From contig CAVZLD010000007.1 in assembly GCA_963776055.1 (NCBI GenBank), positions 274,479 through 338,478 on the forward strand: a DNA stretch of 64,000 nt. The letters are read 5' to 3'. How positions within the stretch are numbered: the stretch's first letter is position 1; each line of letters begins with the position of its first letter. The notes below the pieces were generated by a model. The model made no database searches, was not told the origin of the DNA, and saw only the letters and a program-made list of their open reading frames with translations. Positions 47,421-56,738 of the stretch are shown here, in pieces. The stretch is from CAVZLD01 sp963776055. GTDB lineage: Bacteria > Planctomycetota > Planctomycetia > Pirellulales > Pirellulaceae. A program made the translations under genes and the position numbers.

Positions 47421-48145
47421 CTTGCATTCCCGATTCTGAAGTCCGGTCGTGAAAGGGCAGCATCTTCTCCCCGTCAGTTGACGGCGGTTTCGTCGTCCGT
47501 AGGGCAATCAAAACTTCCTGCGAATGGGCAACCTGTTCCTCTAACCCGGCCAAATCCTCCTCGTCCCTTATGAACTCCACCATTTCAACCGCATTCGCCG
47601 GGATTAGGACGCTTTCATCGGTCACAACTGGCGGTGCCAATTGTCATCAAGCACCCACGTAGGCTGAGTGATTACGAAATGTCCTACGTCCGGATGGTCC
47701 GGCCATTCAAATGGCCAACCGTGAAGTCGCCTCCCATCTTTCAGGTGGAGCATCACAAGTTTCTTGTGTCGCGTGAAGCGCTGTACCATTCCGACGGAAA
47801 CGAGGTCCTGCTTGACACGTTCAACGATGCGAGTAGCCGGTGATACCAATTCTTGTTGGCGAACACCGCCAAAAATATGGCCGAACAAGACCGCGATGAT
47901 GAGCGACGATAGGAACGCCGTGTCATCGGACCACGTGCCTATGGAGTCTTCTCACCAACGAGTAAGCAACACTCCCGGACAACTACGACGAACCCTTGAA
48001 TGATGGTGGTGAAGATGAGGGCCTGGACCACTCGCTCAAATGCGTCCTTGTGGCGGTGGGCTGTCAACCCATAGAAAACCCATGCCGTCAAAAAGCCCGG
48101 TAGTAGCGACTGAATGACGGAAATGATTTCCTTTGAAATGCCCAC
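47389..48145 (-). CDS. DUF6338-like membrane protein (frameshifted)
   Basis: The N-terminus MGISKEIISVIQSLLPGFLT with AWVFYGLTAHRHKDAFERVV and QALIFTTIIQGFVVVV gives two membrane segments. The middle, in another frame, reads VMLHLKDGRRLHGWPFEWPD and HPDVGHFVITQPTWVLDD. The end reads VLIPANAVEMVEFIRDEEDL. This arrangement matches what I know of the DUF6338 family, whose function is undescribed. About 250 residues when joined, with at least two frame changes. It is the first gene of the minus-strand series after the integrase region. Confidence 0.65.
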
Positions 48146-48286
48146 CTCCTCGTCTCCCTTTCTGTGCCACGGACCCGTCCAATCCGTTCACGTCATCTCG
48201 CAATGGCCTCAATGGTACCGGCACCTCGGGACAAGTGTCCACAACCCGTTGGGGCGCAGACGTTTAGAACGTGTCCTAAACTGGAT

Positions 48287-48717
48287 ATGGCCCGAAAAAC
48301 CCCGCCGAGACCGTCGGCTCAAATCTTGGAACTCCACTCTCGACCCGCGTTCTCCGGTTGGCCTTTCACGGTTGCTGAGTTGGCAAAGGGGTTTGAAATC
48401 TCCGAGCGGACCGTCCGCCGAATCCTCAAGGGCCCACCTCCGCCTCCATCGGATGCCCCGCTGACCGTCAAGGACGTAGCGTTCCGCCTCCGTTGTCGCC
48501 ACCAAAAGGTCAAGGACTTCATCCAATCCGGCCAACTCGCGGCCCGGAACATCGGCACGGCCGCCCCCGGCCTCGTTGGGTCATTTCGCGGGAGGCGTTG
48601 GAGGAGTTCGTTTGGGGCAAGGACCAAGAGGCCCGGCCACCAAACGGATTCCGCCGCTACCCTCAAGTTGATTCTTACCCAAGTACCATCCTCGCAACCA
48701 CTCCCCGGCCGCCTTGA
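48287..48717 (+). CDS. Excisionase-like HTH protein of element 1 (frameshifted)
   Basis: One of the few plus-strand genes of the element, from the ATG at 48287 (MARKTPPRPSAQILELHSRP). It has two helix-turn-helix units: FTVAELAKGFEISERTVRRI and LTVKDVAFRLRCRHQKVKDF. After a shift near 48565 it continues with the wing-like PRWVISREALEEFVWGKDQE. The second unit is typical of excisionase-family proteins that steer tyrosine integrases. It converges on, and overlaps, the 3' end of the integrase gene. Confidence 0.7.
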
Positions 48718-49725
48718 TGCCGTGGGTCCGTTGACGGTAGATGGCCGCCATGGACTTGTCATCGGGTTGGCCCATAACTTGGTTGATGACGTGTTGGCTC
48801 ACCGGCCCAGCGGAGAGGACGGTTTCAACCGTCCGCCGTAGGCTGTAAAAACCGTGGTTTGTCACCTCGGCGGTCTTGCACAAATCAGCGAACGCACGGG
48901 CAACCTTGAAGCGGTCCCAATTCTACGCCACGGTGGGAGCAAATCGTTCGTCATGTCCGGCCAACGCCATGCGGCCCGCTCCACGGCCGTTTCGGGCCTC
49001 GGGAACCTCACCAATTCATTGGTGAACGCGGAGCCGGGGAACGTCGCAACAATCGGCGGGGCCAAACGCTGCTGAAATCCCAAGCAACACAAACGCTTTC
49101 GTGTCACCCTCGGCCACCTTGACGAGTTTCCGGACATCGGCCGGGTCGGAGAACCATTTCTCCCCCGCTTCCCGCTTGGCTTGGCGGAGGGCCTTTTGAG
49201 GCGGTGGCTTGAGTTCTTGTTTCGCGTCGGCGCCAATCCCTCCGAACCGGAAAACGCTCCGGGCAATCGTGAGACGGCGGGAGAATGTCTTGGGCCCAAG
49301 TTGCTTTCCATTCTTCCCCTTTGCCAATGAAGTCCGGAGACTGGAAAGGCTCAGAGTCTCAAGGGGCCGCTTTGTGCCGAAGTGGTTGGCGATGGCGTCC
49401 GTAACCCGGACCAACTCGTTCCAATGCCAGCTCAAGGAGGGCTTCCCCCAAATCCAACTCAGCCTTTTTGGCTCCGAGGAACTCATCCAACAAATCGGCC
49501 ACGGTCCTAATGTTGGCCGGGGGACTCTGCCCAAGGAGGGCGTGGTCCCGGATGCGGACCCATTCGGCCAATGCCTCCTCCGGCTTGTCCCATGAGTCCA
49601 AGAGGTAATGCGTCTTTTGCTTGCCGTTGTGCGTGACAACCTTCACCCATTGGCCGCACGGATGGGCGGTCAAGGGCCAATCGGGGCGTGGCTTTTTGGG
49701 TCGGCTTGATTTTTTTCGGGACCAT
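48581..49725 (-). CDS. Tyrosine-recombinase integrase of element 1, planctomycete type (frameshifted)
   Basis: Starts MVPKKIKPTQK near 49725. After shifts it reads GQWVKVVTHNGKQKTHYLLD, then NHFGTKRPLETLSLSSLRTS, then SDPADVRKLVKVAEGDTKAF and LLGISAAFGPADCCDVP. It ends HGFYSLRRTVETVLSAGPVS, VINQVMGQPDDKSMAAIYRQ and GEWLRGWYLG. The C-terminal blocks correspond to the Arg-box and the catalytic Tyr of phage-type integrases. The usual first Arg and the His of HxLRH are not obvious (GPAD and FYSLRRT instead). At least three frame changes. It lies next to the rebuilt tRNA, as expected for the enzyme that inserted the element. Confidence 0.82.
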
Positions 49726-49819
49726 GGCCAATTGACCTCGGCGGTTTTGTGCCTTGCTTTGTGCCGAAGTCTATGGTACTCTCCCGGAATCTGCAAAACA
49801 ACCTCAAAAACAAGCACTT

Positions 49820-49905
49820 GGCCGAGTGGCGGAATTGGCAGACGCACGGGACTTAAAATCCCGTGAGGGGTAACCCTCGTGCGGGTTCGAACCCCGCCTC
49901 GGCCA
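49820..49905 (+). tRNA. tRNA-Leu (TAA), rebuilt by element 1
   Basis: Complete 86-base type-II tRNA. The acceptor GGCCGAG pairs with CTCGGCC; the anticodon stem CGGGA/TCCCG holds loop CTTAAAA (anticodon TAA); a long variable arm is followed by T stem GCGGG/CCCGC with loop TTCGAAC; discriminator A. CCA is not encoded. Its 5' half duplicates the fragment at 37511-37555, so the element supplies the 5' half and the upstream DNA. Confidence 0.97.
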
Positions 49906-50056
49906 CTGAGTTAGGGCAAACGGCAGGTTGGAGGGAAGTCGTCAACACTCCGCAAACACTCCACGAGCGATACACATTCGCCGACGGAACGACCGTTCAG
50001 AGAGGGGCACGCAGGAAAACTTCATCCCGTGCCCTGGATTGCCATGTGGCGTGATG

Positions 50057-51186
50057 TCAATTCCCGGCAGTCTTCAGCCCCGGTGGCACGTACAGCTTCT
50101 CAACAGCCCGGTCTAACTGGCGAGCCATGTTGATGTATCGCTGCGTCGTAGCATAGGCCTTGTGCCTCATCAGCGCCTGTAGTGCGTCGGGAGTGATTGC
50201 CTCGGCATTGACGGTGGCAAACGCACGCCGGAAATCGTGAAACCCGTAACAATGGCACGCCGACGTGTGCTCGTGGTTTTCGTGACATGGCAAGTGGATG
50301 CCCGCCCGACGTTGAATCCGCTCGAACTCGCTCCAAAGGGCTCGCCTGTGGTGATTCCACGTAAAGACTAGAGGAGCGAAGGTGACGATTCGCTTGAGAT
50401 GTTCGACAACCACTGGGTGCAGACGGACCAACTCATCCCGTCGTCCCTTGTTGTCATCAGCCCTGGTGATGGCTTCTCCCGTGGTCAGATCGAGATCGTC
50501 TCGTCGGAGTGCCAGCACTTCACAGACTCTCCAGCCCGTCATGTAGGCGAAGGTCAGCAGTCCACGCCACCAGTCTGCAGGAGAGTACGTAAGATCGTCT
50601 GGTAGGCGGCGGAGTCGCAAGCCTCGTAGATCTTCGCGAAGTCTTCCGGGGTCACGTACCGCACGATCTTTCCGGGTTCCTTTAGCATTCGGAATTTCGG
50701 TACGGTCGTCAGGTATCCCCAGTCGTGGGCAATTCTGAGGACTGCCTTCAAATGCCGGAGTTCTTTGTTGATGCTTGCGGGCGACACTCGTGAATTCCGC
50801 TTTCGCCCTCGCTCGGTGCTTCGCACCGTGACATATGCGTCGATGGCCTGTGTCTTGATCGCCGACAGTCGCTGGGGCTTGATAATTCGCTCGAAGTGGT
50901 TCATTGCATCCATGTCGCACCGGCGACTCTGAGCAGACTTTCGAATGGCGATTCGAGCTTCGTACTCAATCCGGAAATCCTTCCAGCTCTTGCGCACGTC
51001 GTGCTTGTACGTGCCCGCAGCCAACTCTCCCTCGATCTTGCGGCGGTACTTTTCGGCGTTGCTCTTCGTGCCGACACGCTTGGACCGCTTGCGACCGTCG
51101 GGATCGATCCACCCAACCGACCACGGGCATTTCTCATCGCCCAGCTTCCTTTTCTGACGACAGTCTTGAAAGAGCCACGCTCGCAT
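50057..51186 (-). CDS. Tyrosine-recombinase integrase of element 2 (one frameshift)
   Basis: About 375 residues. The N-terminal part from 51186 holds an AP2-like arm-binding segment (PWSVGWIDPDGRKRSKRVGT) and a SAM-like core-binding domain (YEARIAIRKSAQSRRCDMDA, ELRHLKAVLRIAHDWGYLTT). After a shift near 50600 the catalytic domain follows: Arg in TGWRVCEVLALRRDDLDL, His/Arg in CYGFHDFRRAFATVNAEA and Tyr in ATTQRYINMARQLD. All key residues are canonical, unlike the neighbouring integrase. It ends 150 bases from the 3' end of tRNA-Leu, suggesting that this tRNA is also its target. Confidence 0.92.
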
Positions 51187-51294
51187 TGCTCAGATCCTTT
51201 CGAAGGTTGGTGCGACTCACTTGTCTCGACGCTTGACCCATCTGTTGCCAGAATAGCGCGATCCTTGAGGGCTAGCTACGCCTCCGTCGGGGGG

Positions 51295-51576
51295 CTAGCT
51301 GGATTCCGTGGAAGTCCTTGTTCGCCGCAGGAAATCCAGGATCTCGTCGCACTCGTAGACGATCCGCTTGCCAACACGCGACGCCTGGATTTCGCCACGT
51401 CGCCGAAGGTCGCGCATGACGTGTGGCTTAACGCCAAGCGCGCGAGCAGCCTCGGCTTCCGTGATGGCGATTCGGTCAGCAAAACACTTCTGTTGCGTCT
51501 GGACGCGGTGGACAGCTGCCTCGACAGCCAAGTCGATAATTGGATGCAAGTCACTGGTGTTAAACGTCACGTTCAC
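51295..51576 (-). CDS. Excisionase-family DNA-binding protein
   Basis: 93 residues with an excisionase/MerR-type winged helix: ITEAEAARALGVKPHVMRDL followed by RRRGEIQASRVGKRIVYECD and EILDFLRR. Such proteins bind next to the attachment site and turn integration into excision. It lies 109 bases upstream of the integrase start and overlaps the gene before it by 4 bases. Confidence 0.88.
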   Translation of the reverse strand: MNVTFNTSDLHPIIDLAVEAAVHRVQTQQKCFADRIAITEAEAARALGVKPHVMRDLRRRGEIQASRVGKRIVYECDEILDFLRRTRTSTESS

Positions 51577-52313
51577 TGTTCGTTCTCCTCACGAACTGGA
51601 CGATCATTGGCCTTGGCATGACTTTTCAGTACGTCCGCGATCTGCTCCCGGTATAGCTCCCGAGGATCAGCGTATCGACGTTCAAGTTCCGCGATCACTG
51701 CCTCTCTCAGCTGCCAATTTCGATACACGCCGTTGGCGACGTCCCAGATCAAAAACCGCGTAGGGCAGTCTCTGGCGGACTTCCCACTGAATTGCCCGGA
51801 CGGGTATGTCGGAAGCCAGGGTTCCTCGTTGAAGTTGTCAGACCTCACGCCATCCCGTGTCAGGCTGGCTGCCTGGCCACTGCAGAGAGAACCTGATTCG
51901 GAGTCAGACCCAAACGCGGCTGAATCATGATGTAAGATCTCGCGGAGTCGCAGCATGTCGGCTTGAAGCGACCCCGTTCGCGCTCGCACGCCTTCAGGTC
52001 CTTCCCTGATGCCGAGTTGCAGATGAGCCAGAAATCTGGCGACGTCAACAACGTCGCAACCAGGATGCAGTTGGAATTCACTTGGCAGATCCTTCTCCGA
52101 CAGCCTCAAGATCCAATCTGCAAAATCGCCGAACACACCAGCCCATCCGTATTGGGCAGCGGACACTCGATCCGCAGATGTGACCACGGCTGGCGGAAAG
52201 TCGGCAGAATCAATTCCGTCGGTGAACATGGGCATATGTTGATCATTTTGGCTTAGCATGAGTAACTTCCCTGCATCGAGATATTGCCTGTCTACGTCTA
52301 CGAAACGCTTCAA
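51573..52313 (-). CDS. Element 2 protein, unknown function
   Basis: 246 residues, acidic and soluble. Notable parts are FGDFADWILRLSEKDLPSEF, CDVVDVARFLAHLQLGIREG and a helical end, NWQLREAVIAELERRYADPR. Both ends overlap neighbours by 4 bases (ATGA), so it is translationally coupled inside the replication/integration operon. No domain recognised. Confidence 0.7.
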   Translation of the reverse strand: MKRFVDVDRQYLDAGKLLMLSQNDQHMPMFTDGIDSADFPPAVVTSADRVSAAQYGWAGVFGDFADWILRLSEKDLPSEFQLHPGCDVVDVARFLAHLQLGIREGPEGVRARTGSLQADMLRLREILHHDSAAFGSDSESGSLCSGQAASLTRDGVRSDNFNEEPWLPTYPSGQFSGKSARDCPTRFLIWDVANGVYRNWQLREAVIAELERRYADPRELYREQIADVLKSHAKANDRPVREENEQ

Positions 52314-53895
52314 TCTTCGAGAGTCGCAAGGGTTTCGTTGACGTTGGCGTCATTGAGAACAAATCGCTGCGTCGGACGACCTCCGCTGGGGCCCGACTGG
52401 ACCGATTGGAAGATTCCCCAACCGGCTGTGACCAACCTTAGGAGACCTTTCTCGGCTGCTTCCGAGGATTTGAACTGCCGCATGCCCTGCTGGACCTCGC
52501 CGCAGTGACTACGCCGCCACGTCGACGAATCCATTCAACGAGTTCCCGATCGCGCTTTTCGTCCTCAGATTCCGTCAGCAGTGCATAGACTCGCTTGGCT
52601 TCGCGACCAAACCAGCGGGCCATAGCGATGCCCGCTGTCATGCTTTCGGCGTCAACCTCGTCACGAGACAGCAATGTCGGGTCGTCGACTACTGACCTGA
52701 CAAGGTGCACAATGAGCGCGAGTCTGGCTGCGGTTTCTTCGAGTTTCGACCATGTGGCAGCAAGCCCACCGTCGAGGCTGACTGCTTGCTCGTTGTGCTC
52801 GTTGAAGAAATCGACGTATGCCGACCGGGCTTCCGGCGTCAGCGTCAGAACCGCCGGGCAAACGTGACCTTTTTCGTCGCGAGCCAAATCCAGGTCGTAG
52901 AGTCGATTCACCAACTCTGCCGACTCGTCCAGGATCTCTGCGCTGATTGCCTCTTCCGTCCAGCGCTTCTTGCGACGCGGCGGATAAGCCATGAGCAACC
53001 GAGGAACAAGGCCAGACTCCACTCGCTGGGCACTGAAGACTCGCTTCGCAACCTCAGGCTGAATCCCTCCCGTGATGCAAACGGAGGCACGGTGGATGTC
53101 GAGAGGATCTCGTGTCACCCGATCAACGTAAATTGGCTCGCCGTTGTACATCGAAAGCCATTGCGACTCATCCGAGCTGCCTTGGCCTTTCGCGTACCGG
53201 TCGAAGGAGCCAACCCAACCCTGCAGCTCATCACGGATCAGACAGACGCCCCGAGGATTGTGGCTCAAGACCTCGGCGATTGCCTCGACTGTTATGTCGC
53301 TGACGACATACCGATCCGGATAGGGCTGCTCAGGCTTTACCGGCGGATCCGTGTGACTATCCTTTCCTTTCTTCCAACTGGCGTATGCTTTTTCCCAGCG
53401 TGCCAAGTCTTTCTCGTACCGGGCTTTTTCCTCCACGTAACGCTCCAACGCTCGCGCCTGCCTTCGGTCTACCGCCTGACGAACCACCCTCAGCGCCGGC
53501 GTCTTTGCCGTGCCGGAGGCACTCACCGTTGCCGTCCAGATAATCGGAGGCACATCCCAACCGGGCTTGAGCTGCAGACGCCGACTATTCCCAATCGCAG
53601 CACCAAGGACAGCCAGGAGTGGGAGGACAACATACTCGACACTGCAGCCAACCGCTCCCGACGCGATCTTGATAAACGTCGCGACTGGCTCTGGCAGTGC
53701 GTCTACCGGGAATGGCTCATATGCATCAACGCTTAATGTTGGTGCCTCTAGCTGAAACGGTTCAACTGCCGCAGCCAATCGCTCGATCTCGTCACGAATC
53801 TCGTCTGGCGTTTGCCCCTGGGACAGACGCTGTTTGCGGAAATCATCGACATCGCCCTTCGGCGGCAAATCAGGAAGCTGGACTATCTTGATCAT
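52310..53895 (-). CDS. DUF3987 helicase-like replication protein (frameshift near end)
   Basis: About 528 residues. It has the DUF3987 pattern: AYEPFPVDALPEPVATFIKI, VVLPLLAVLGAAIGNSRRLQ, a P-loop-like SASGTAKTPALRVV, a long charged helix (YVEEKARYEKDLARWEKAYA) and NPRGVCLIRDELQGWVGSFD (Walker B-like). The frame shifts near 52500; the true C-terminus is FKSSEAAEKGLLRLVTAGWG to a stop at 52310, a winged-helix-like end. It partners the primase encoded directly upstream (4-base overlap) and would unwind element DNA during replication. Confidence 0.87.
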
Positions 53896-54662
53896 CTTTC
53901 CAACCCTCCCAGAATGCGTGCGACTTCCTGGGCGAAGTCTTCACCAGCTGCGTCGTTGTCAGGCAGGATGATCACAGTCTTCCCCGACAACGGACTCCAG
54001 TCAGTCTTGAGCGCTGAACCACTACCGCCGGAGCTGGTCGTCGCAGTCAGACCCAGTTCTCTCGCAGCATCAGTTGCCTTTTCGCCCTCGCAGACGAACA
54101 CCGTGTCAGCGACGGCAAGCTCATCGAGTCGGTACAAAGGCCTCGGAGCTTCCAGACCACCGATGACCCATCTATCACCCCGGCGACTTACAGGCCTGTA
54201 TGTCTTCCCGCTGGGAGTCTCAAATCGCACCACGATCATTTCGGGGCGTCCTGAGGCGTCTGTGTATTGCCAGGATGCCGTTGCTGGACCATGCCTCGTC
54301 TCCAAGGCCTGAATTGCTTCGGCGTCACTGTCAAACTGCGGGGGGACGGATTCCATCGCAGTTTTCTGTCTACAGAACCCCTCATATCTGCTGCCTAATG
54401 TTGGTTTCGTAGGCGTAGACGGCTCATCGGCAAACAAGTCCGCCGTGGTCAAGCCCAGCGATTGGCAGATCTCACCCGTGTCACAGCCTGCGTGGCAATG
54501 CAGGAGAACTCTGCCGTCATCGCCCTCCGAAATCGTCAGACTGGGCGTATGGTCGTTGTGGGCGGGACACAGGGACTTGTAGCCGGAGCCACAGGCTCTC
54601 GGTGAGTAACCTGTGAGCTCCTCCAATCGCCACAGAATGTCTTCGAGAGGAGAGTGCGTCAT
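53892..54662 (-). CDS. CHC2 zinc-finger/Toprim primase-like protein
   Basis: 256 residues, intact frame. The zinc ribbon reads SLCPAHNDHTPSLTISEG and VLLHCHAGCDTGEI (Cys/His ligands). The Toprim core is TVFVCEGEKATDAARELGL with its Glu, and VIILPDNDAAGEDFAQEVA with the DxD-like Asp pair. There is no full RNA-polymerase domain between them, so it may prime together with the DUF3987 protein encoded next (ATGA overlap). Typical of small integrated replicons. Confidence 0.9.
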   Translation of the reverse strand: MTHSPLEDILWRLEELTGYSPRACGSGYKSLCPAHNDHTPSLTISEGDDGRVLLHCHAGCDTGEICQSLGLTTADLFADEPSTPTKPTLGSRYEGFCRQKTAMESVPPQFDSDAEAIQALETRHGPATASWQYTDASGRPEMIVVRFETPSGKTYRPVSRRGDRWVIGGLEAPRPLYRLDELAVADTVFVCEGEKATDAARELGLTATTSSGGSGSALKTDWSPLSGKTVIILPDNDAAGEDFAQEVARILGGLER

Positions 54663-54902
54663 CGGTTACCCTCCTCACTGCTGAATTCGTCGCCCCACGC
54701 GGAATCGCTACGGTCACGATCCATGCGCCGCAACTCAGCTGCGATGCGGGATTCTGCAGCCTTGGAGAACACGCGGCAGTTTCCAGCCCAGTGCCTCCGG
54801 CTGGATGTTGCGCGTACGGATTACGTACTCCACGCGATGGATTGGTTCGTTAAGCCGTTGGGCGATTCTGCCCACGGTTGAGTAAGAAGTACGCCGAGTC
54901 AT
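54659..54902 (-). CDS. Small MerR-like HTH protein heading the element 2 operon (frameshifted)
   Basis: About 80 residues. From the ATG at 54902 (ribosome site GAGG upstream): MTRRTSYSTVGRIAQRLNEP and IHRVEYVIRTRNIQPEAL, a MerR-like helix-turn-helix. After a one-base shift near 54770 it continues VFSKAAESRIAAELRRMDRD and WGDEFSSEEGNR to a stop overlapping the primase start by 4 bases. Probably the operon's own regulator. Confidence 0.65.
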
Positions 54903-55038
54903 CTCTGTGCCTCATCGATCTGGTTGTCCTGCCACGTACACGGTAAGCGTCGTACCGTACTCAGTACTGTGGCCTCAACCTTGAGGCGTAGAGATGCAGC
55001 CTACAAATCGTAGGAATCAACCCTACAGCGAGTTTTTT
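54903..55038 (-). promoter_or_regulatory. Control region of the element 2 operon
   Basis: 136 bases with several short inverted repeats: CCTCAA-CC-TTGAGG (54974-54987), CTAC-AAATC-GTAG, and a GTAC-rich stretch (CGTACCGTACTCAGTACTG). They are likely operators for the adjacent HTH protein. No clear -10/-35 pair stands out. Confidence 0.4.
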
Positions 55039-56738
55039 TCAGAAGTGCCACTCCGGTATTGGATCGGGTGGCGAGTAAACGACATTACTCCCGGTGTCTA
55101 CCCAGTCGTCGATATGGGCTGCGAACTTCGGCATGCGGTACTTTTCCCGACAGTTCTTGATGACCGCCTTTACGGCATTCGTAACGGACACTCTGTCCCG
55201 CTCCAAACCCGGATCTGTGACACGCAGCCTGCCTTGGTAACCCCGCAATCGTTGCATTGCCGCCGCAACCCCCTCTAGCTGTTCATTTAATTGGTTGTAG
55301 GCGTCGAGATCGTCTGCCGACTTAGCCCTTTCAATCTCCTCCCCGAGCCTATCGGCATCTCGCTTCAGATTCTCTTCGTTAAGGCGAGCGTCCTCTCTGT
55401 CGCTGGCGAGATTTGGCGATCCGACGAGAGTCATCCCGCCCTCCGGTCCCAGGCTCATTTCATCTGGGTCGATGGCTGGCATACCGGGCTCCCAGCCCAA
55501 ATAAGAGCCCGTGCTTGCTGTCGTCACTCCGGGGTCAGGTGCGTTACGCAGCTCAAATGCAGAAAACGACTTCCCAGGACTCTGAAGTAGGCGATAGAGG
55601 ATCTTGGCACCCAGGAGTACGCTCGGAATGTCGCCCTCCTCTCCTTCGAACCGAACCTTGAAATTGGCTCCGCTCAAGTGGAATTGGTATTTTGGGCGTG
55701 GTTCCGGCTTAATCCTGCGGTCTTCAGCGTTGTTGGTCGGCGGTTCCAATTCGACTTCGCGAAGAAGGGCATCTAACCCGATCTCGGAAAGCGTGATGGA
55801 TCGCCGAGGACTGCAGTACATGCTTCGCTCTTCCTTAGCGACACGAGACTTGCGGAGGCGCAGTTGCCTGCATTCTTGTTGCACGGCAACTCGCAAACGG
55901 TCCATGTCTGATTGCCTGAAGAGTTCTTCAGCAAAGTCGCGAAGCCCTTCCCAATTGTCCCCAAGCGTCTCCGGATCAAACCGCGTACTGTCTTCAACGA
56001 GTATGTCTTCGCCCTCCGAATTGTCTTCCGATACTTTTCTTACCGTGACGTACCGTTTCTCATCGGTCCTGAAGACGAGCCGGTAACGATCTACTCGCTT
56101 GATCACGTGATCTGCAAGGAGCCAGATCAACTGCGTCGCTGTGCTTGCAAAGGTTTCACCGCACGCCACCGGCTGCAGGTGCAAACCGTCCAAGGCGGAT
56201 TGAAATCGATCCACGATCCACTCGGAGCTGTAGTAGTGGGCCCAAAGGTCCTCCAGGCAATCACATAGCCCTTCTTGCGCATGTCCTTCGGGAATGTCTC
56301 CCAAATCGAGAGTTGTTCGGAATTCGGTGAGATGGTTAAGTAGAACCTCCGTCGCGGATTGCAGTTGCTCAGGCGAGGCGAGCCAAAGAAACACTTCCGG
56401 GTCCTGGGCATCGCACCAACTGGCGATGACGTTCAGTCGCCTGATCGCCTCCACATGGTCGCTGGGGTCAGGCATAGGGCCTTGAAAGATGCGTTCAAAA
56501 TCCCTCACGAAGGTAGGACTGGTCCATTCCTCGGATGGCGGCAAATCGGACTGAGACTGAATCAAGGCAATCTTTCTCAGCAGGGCGACAAGCGCACTAC
56601 AGTCGACGACGGGACATCCCTGTTGGGATCTTCGTGCCAAGGATAGCCCTGCAAGATCGTGATGGCCTTTCGGGCACACGCGGCAACCCGTTGTGTCCAT
56701 TTCTCGGGGACTTGGCTCGTCGGATTTGACTGCGGCAT
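55039..56738 (-). CDS. Large element 2 protein, unknown function (one frameshift)
   Basis: About 566 residues. The start is probably the ATG at 56738 (MPQSNPTSQVPEKWTQRVAA), with a frame change near 56610 into VVDCSALVALLRKIALIQSQ. Residues 60-200 are helical and rich in Trp/Leu (CLEDLWAHYYSSEWIVDRFQ). The middle has RYRLVFRTDEKRYVTVRKVS. A charged coiled coil, ENLKRDADRLGEEIERAKSA, lies near residue 470. The C-terminus DRVSVTNAVKAVIKNCREKY resembles a short winged helix. Not part of the replication operon, so perhaps cargo. I do not recognise it. Confidence 0.6.

Larger units (their letters stand above)
37556..49819. mobile_element. Integrative element 1 in tRNA-Leu(UAA)
   Basis: A 12.3-kb insertion bounded by the 46-bp direct repeats above. 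The integrase sits at the right end, next to the rebuilt tRNA. Nearly all genes are on the minus strand and overlap by a few bases, as in phage-like operons. There are an excisionase-like protein, a P-loop helicase, HTH proteins and a nuclease-like protein, but no capsid, terminase, portal or relaxase that I can recognise. It is best described as a phage-satellite-like or integrative element. The frameshift density is several times that of the flanking host DNA. Confidence 0.85.
50057..56738. mobile_element. Integrative element 2 (approximate limits)
   Basis: A minus-strand set of integrase, excisionase, unknown protein, DUF3987 helicase-like protein, primase and HTH protein with overlapping stops and starts, plus a large unknown gene. 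This matches small integrated plasmid- or satellite-like elements. The left limit is near tRNA-Leu. I could not find a matching direct repeat to fix the right limit, which may lie between 56.7 and 57.9 kb. Confidence 0.7.
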
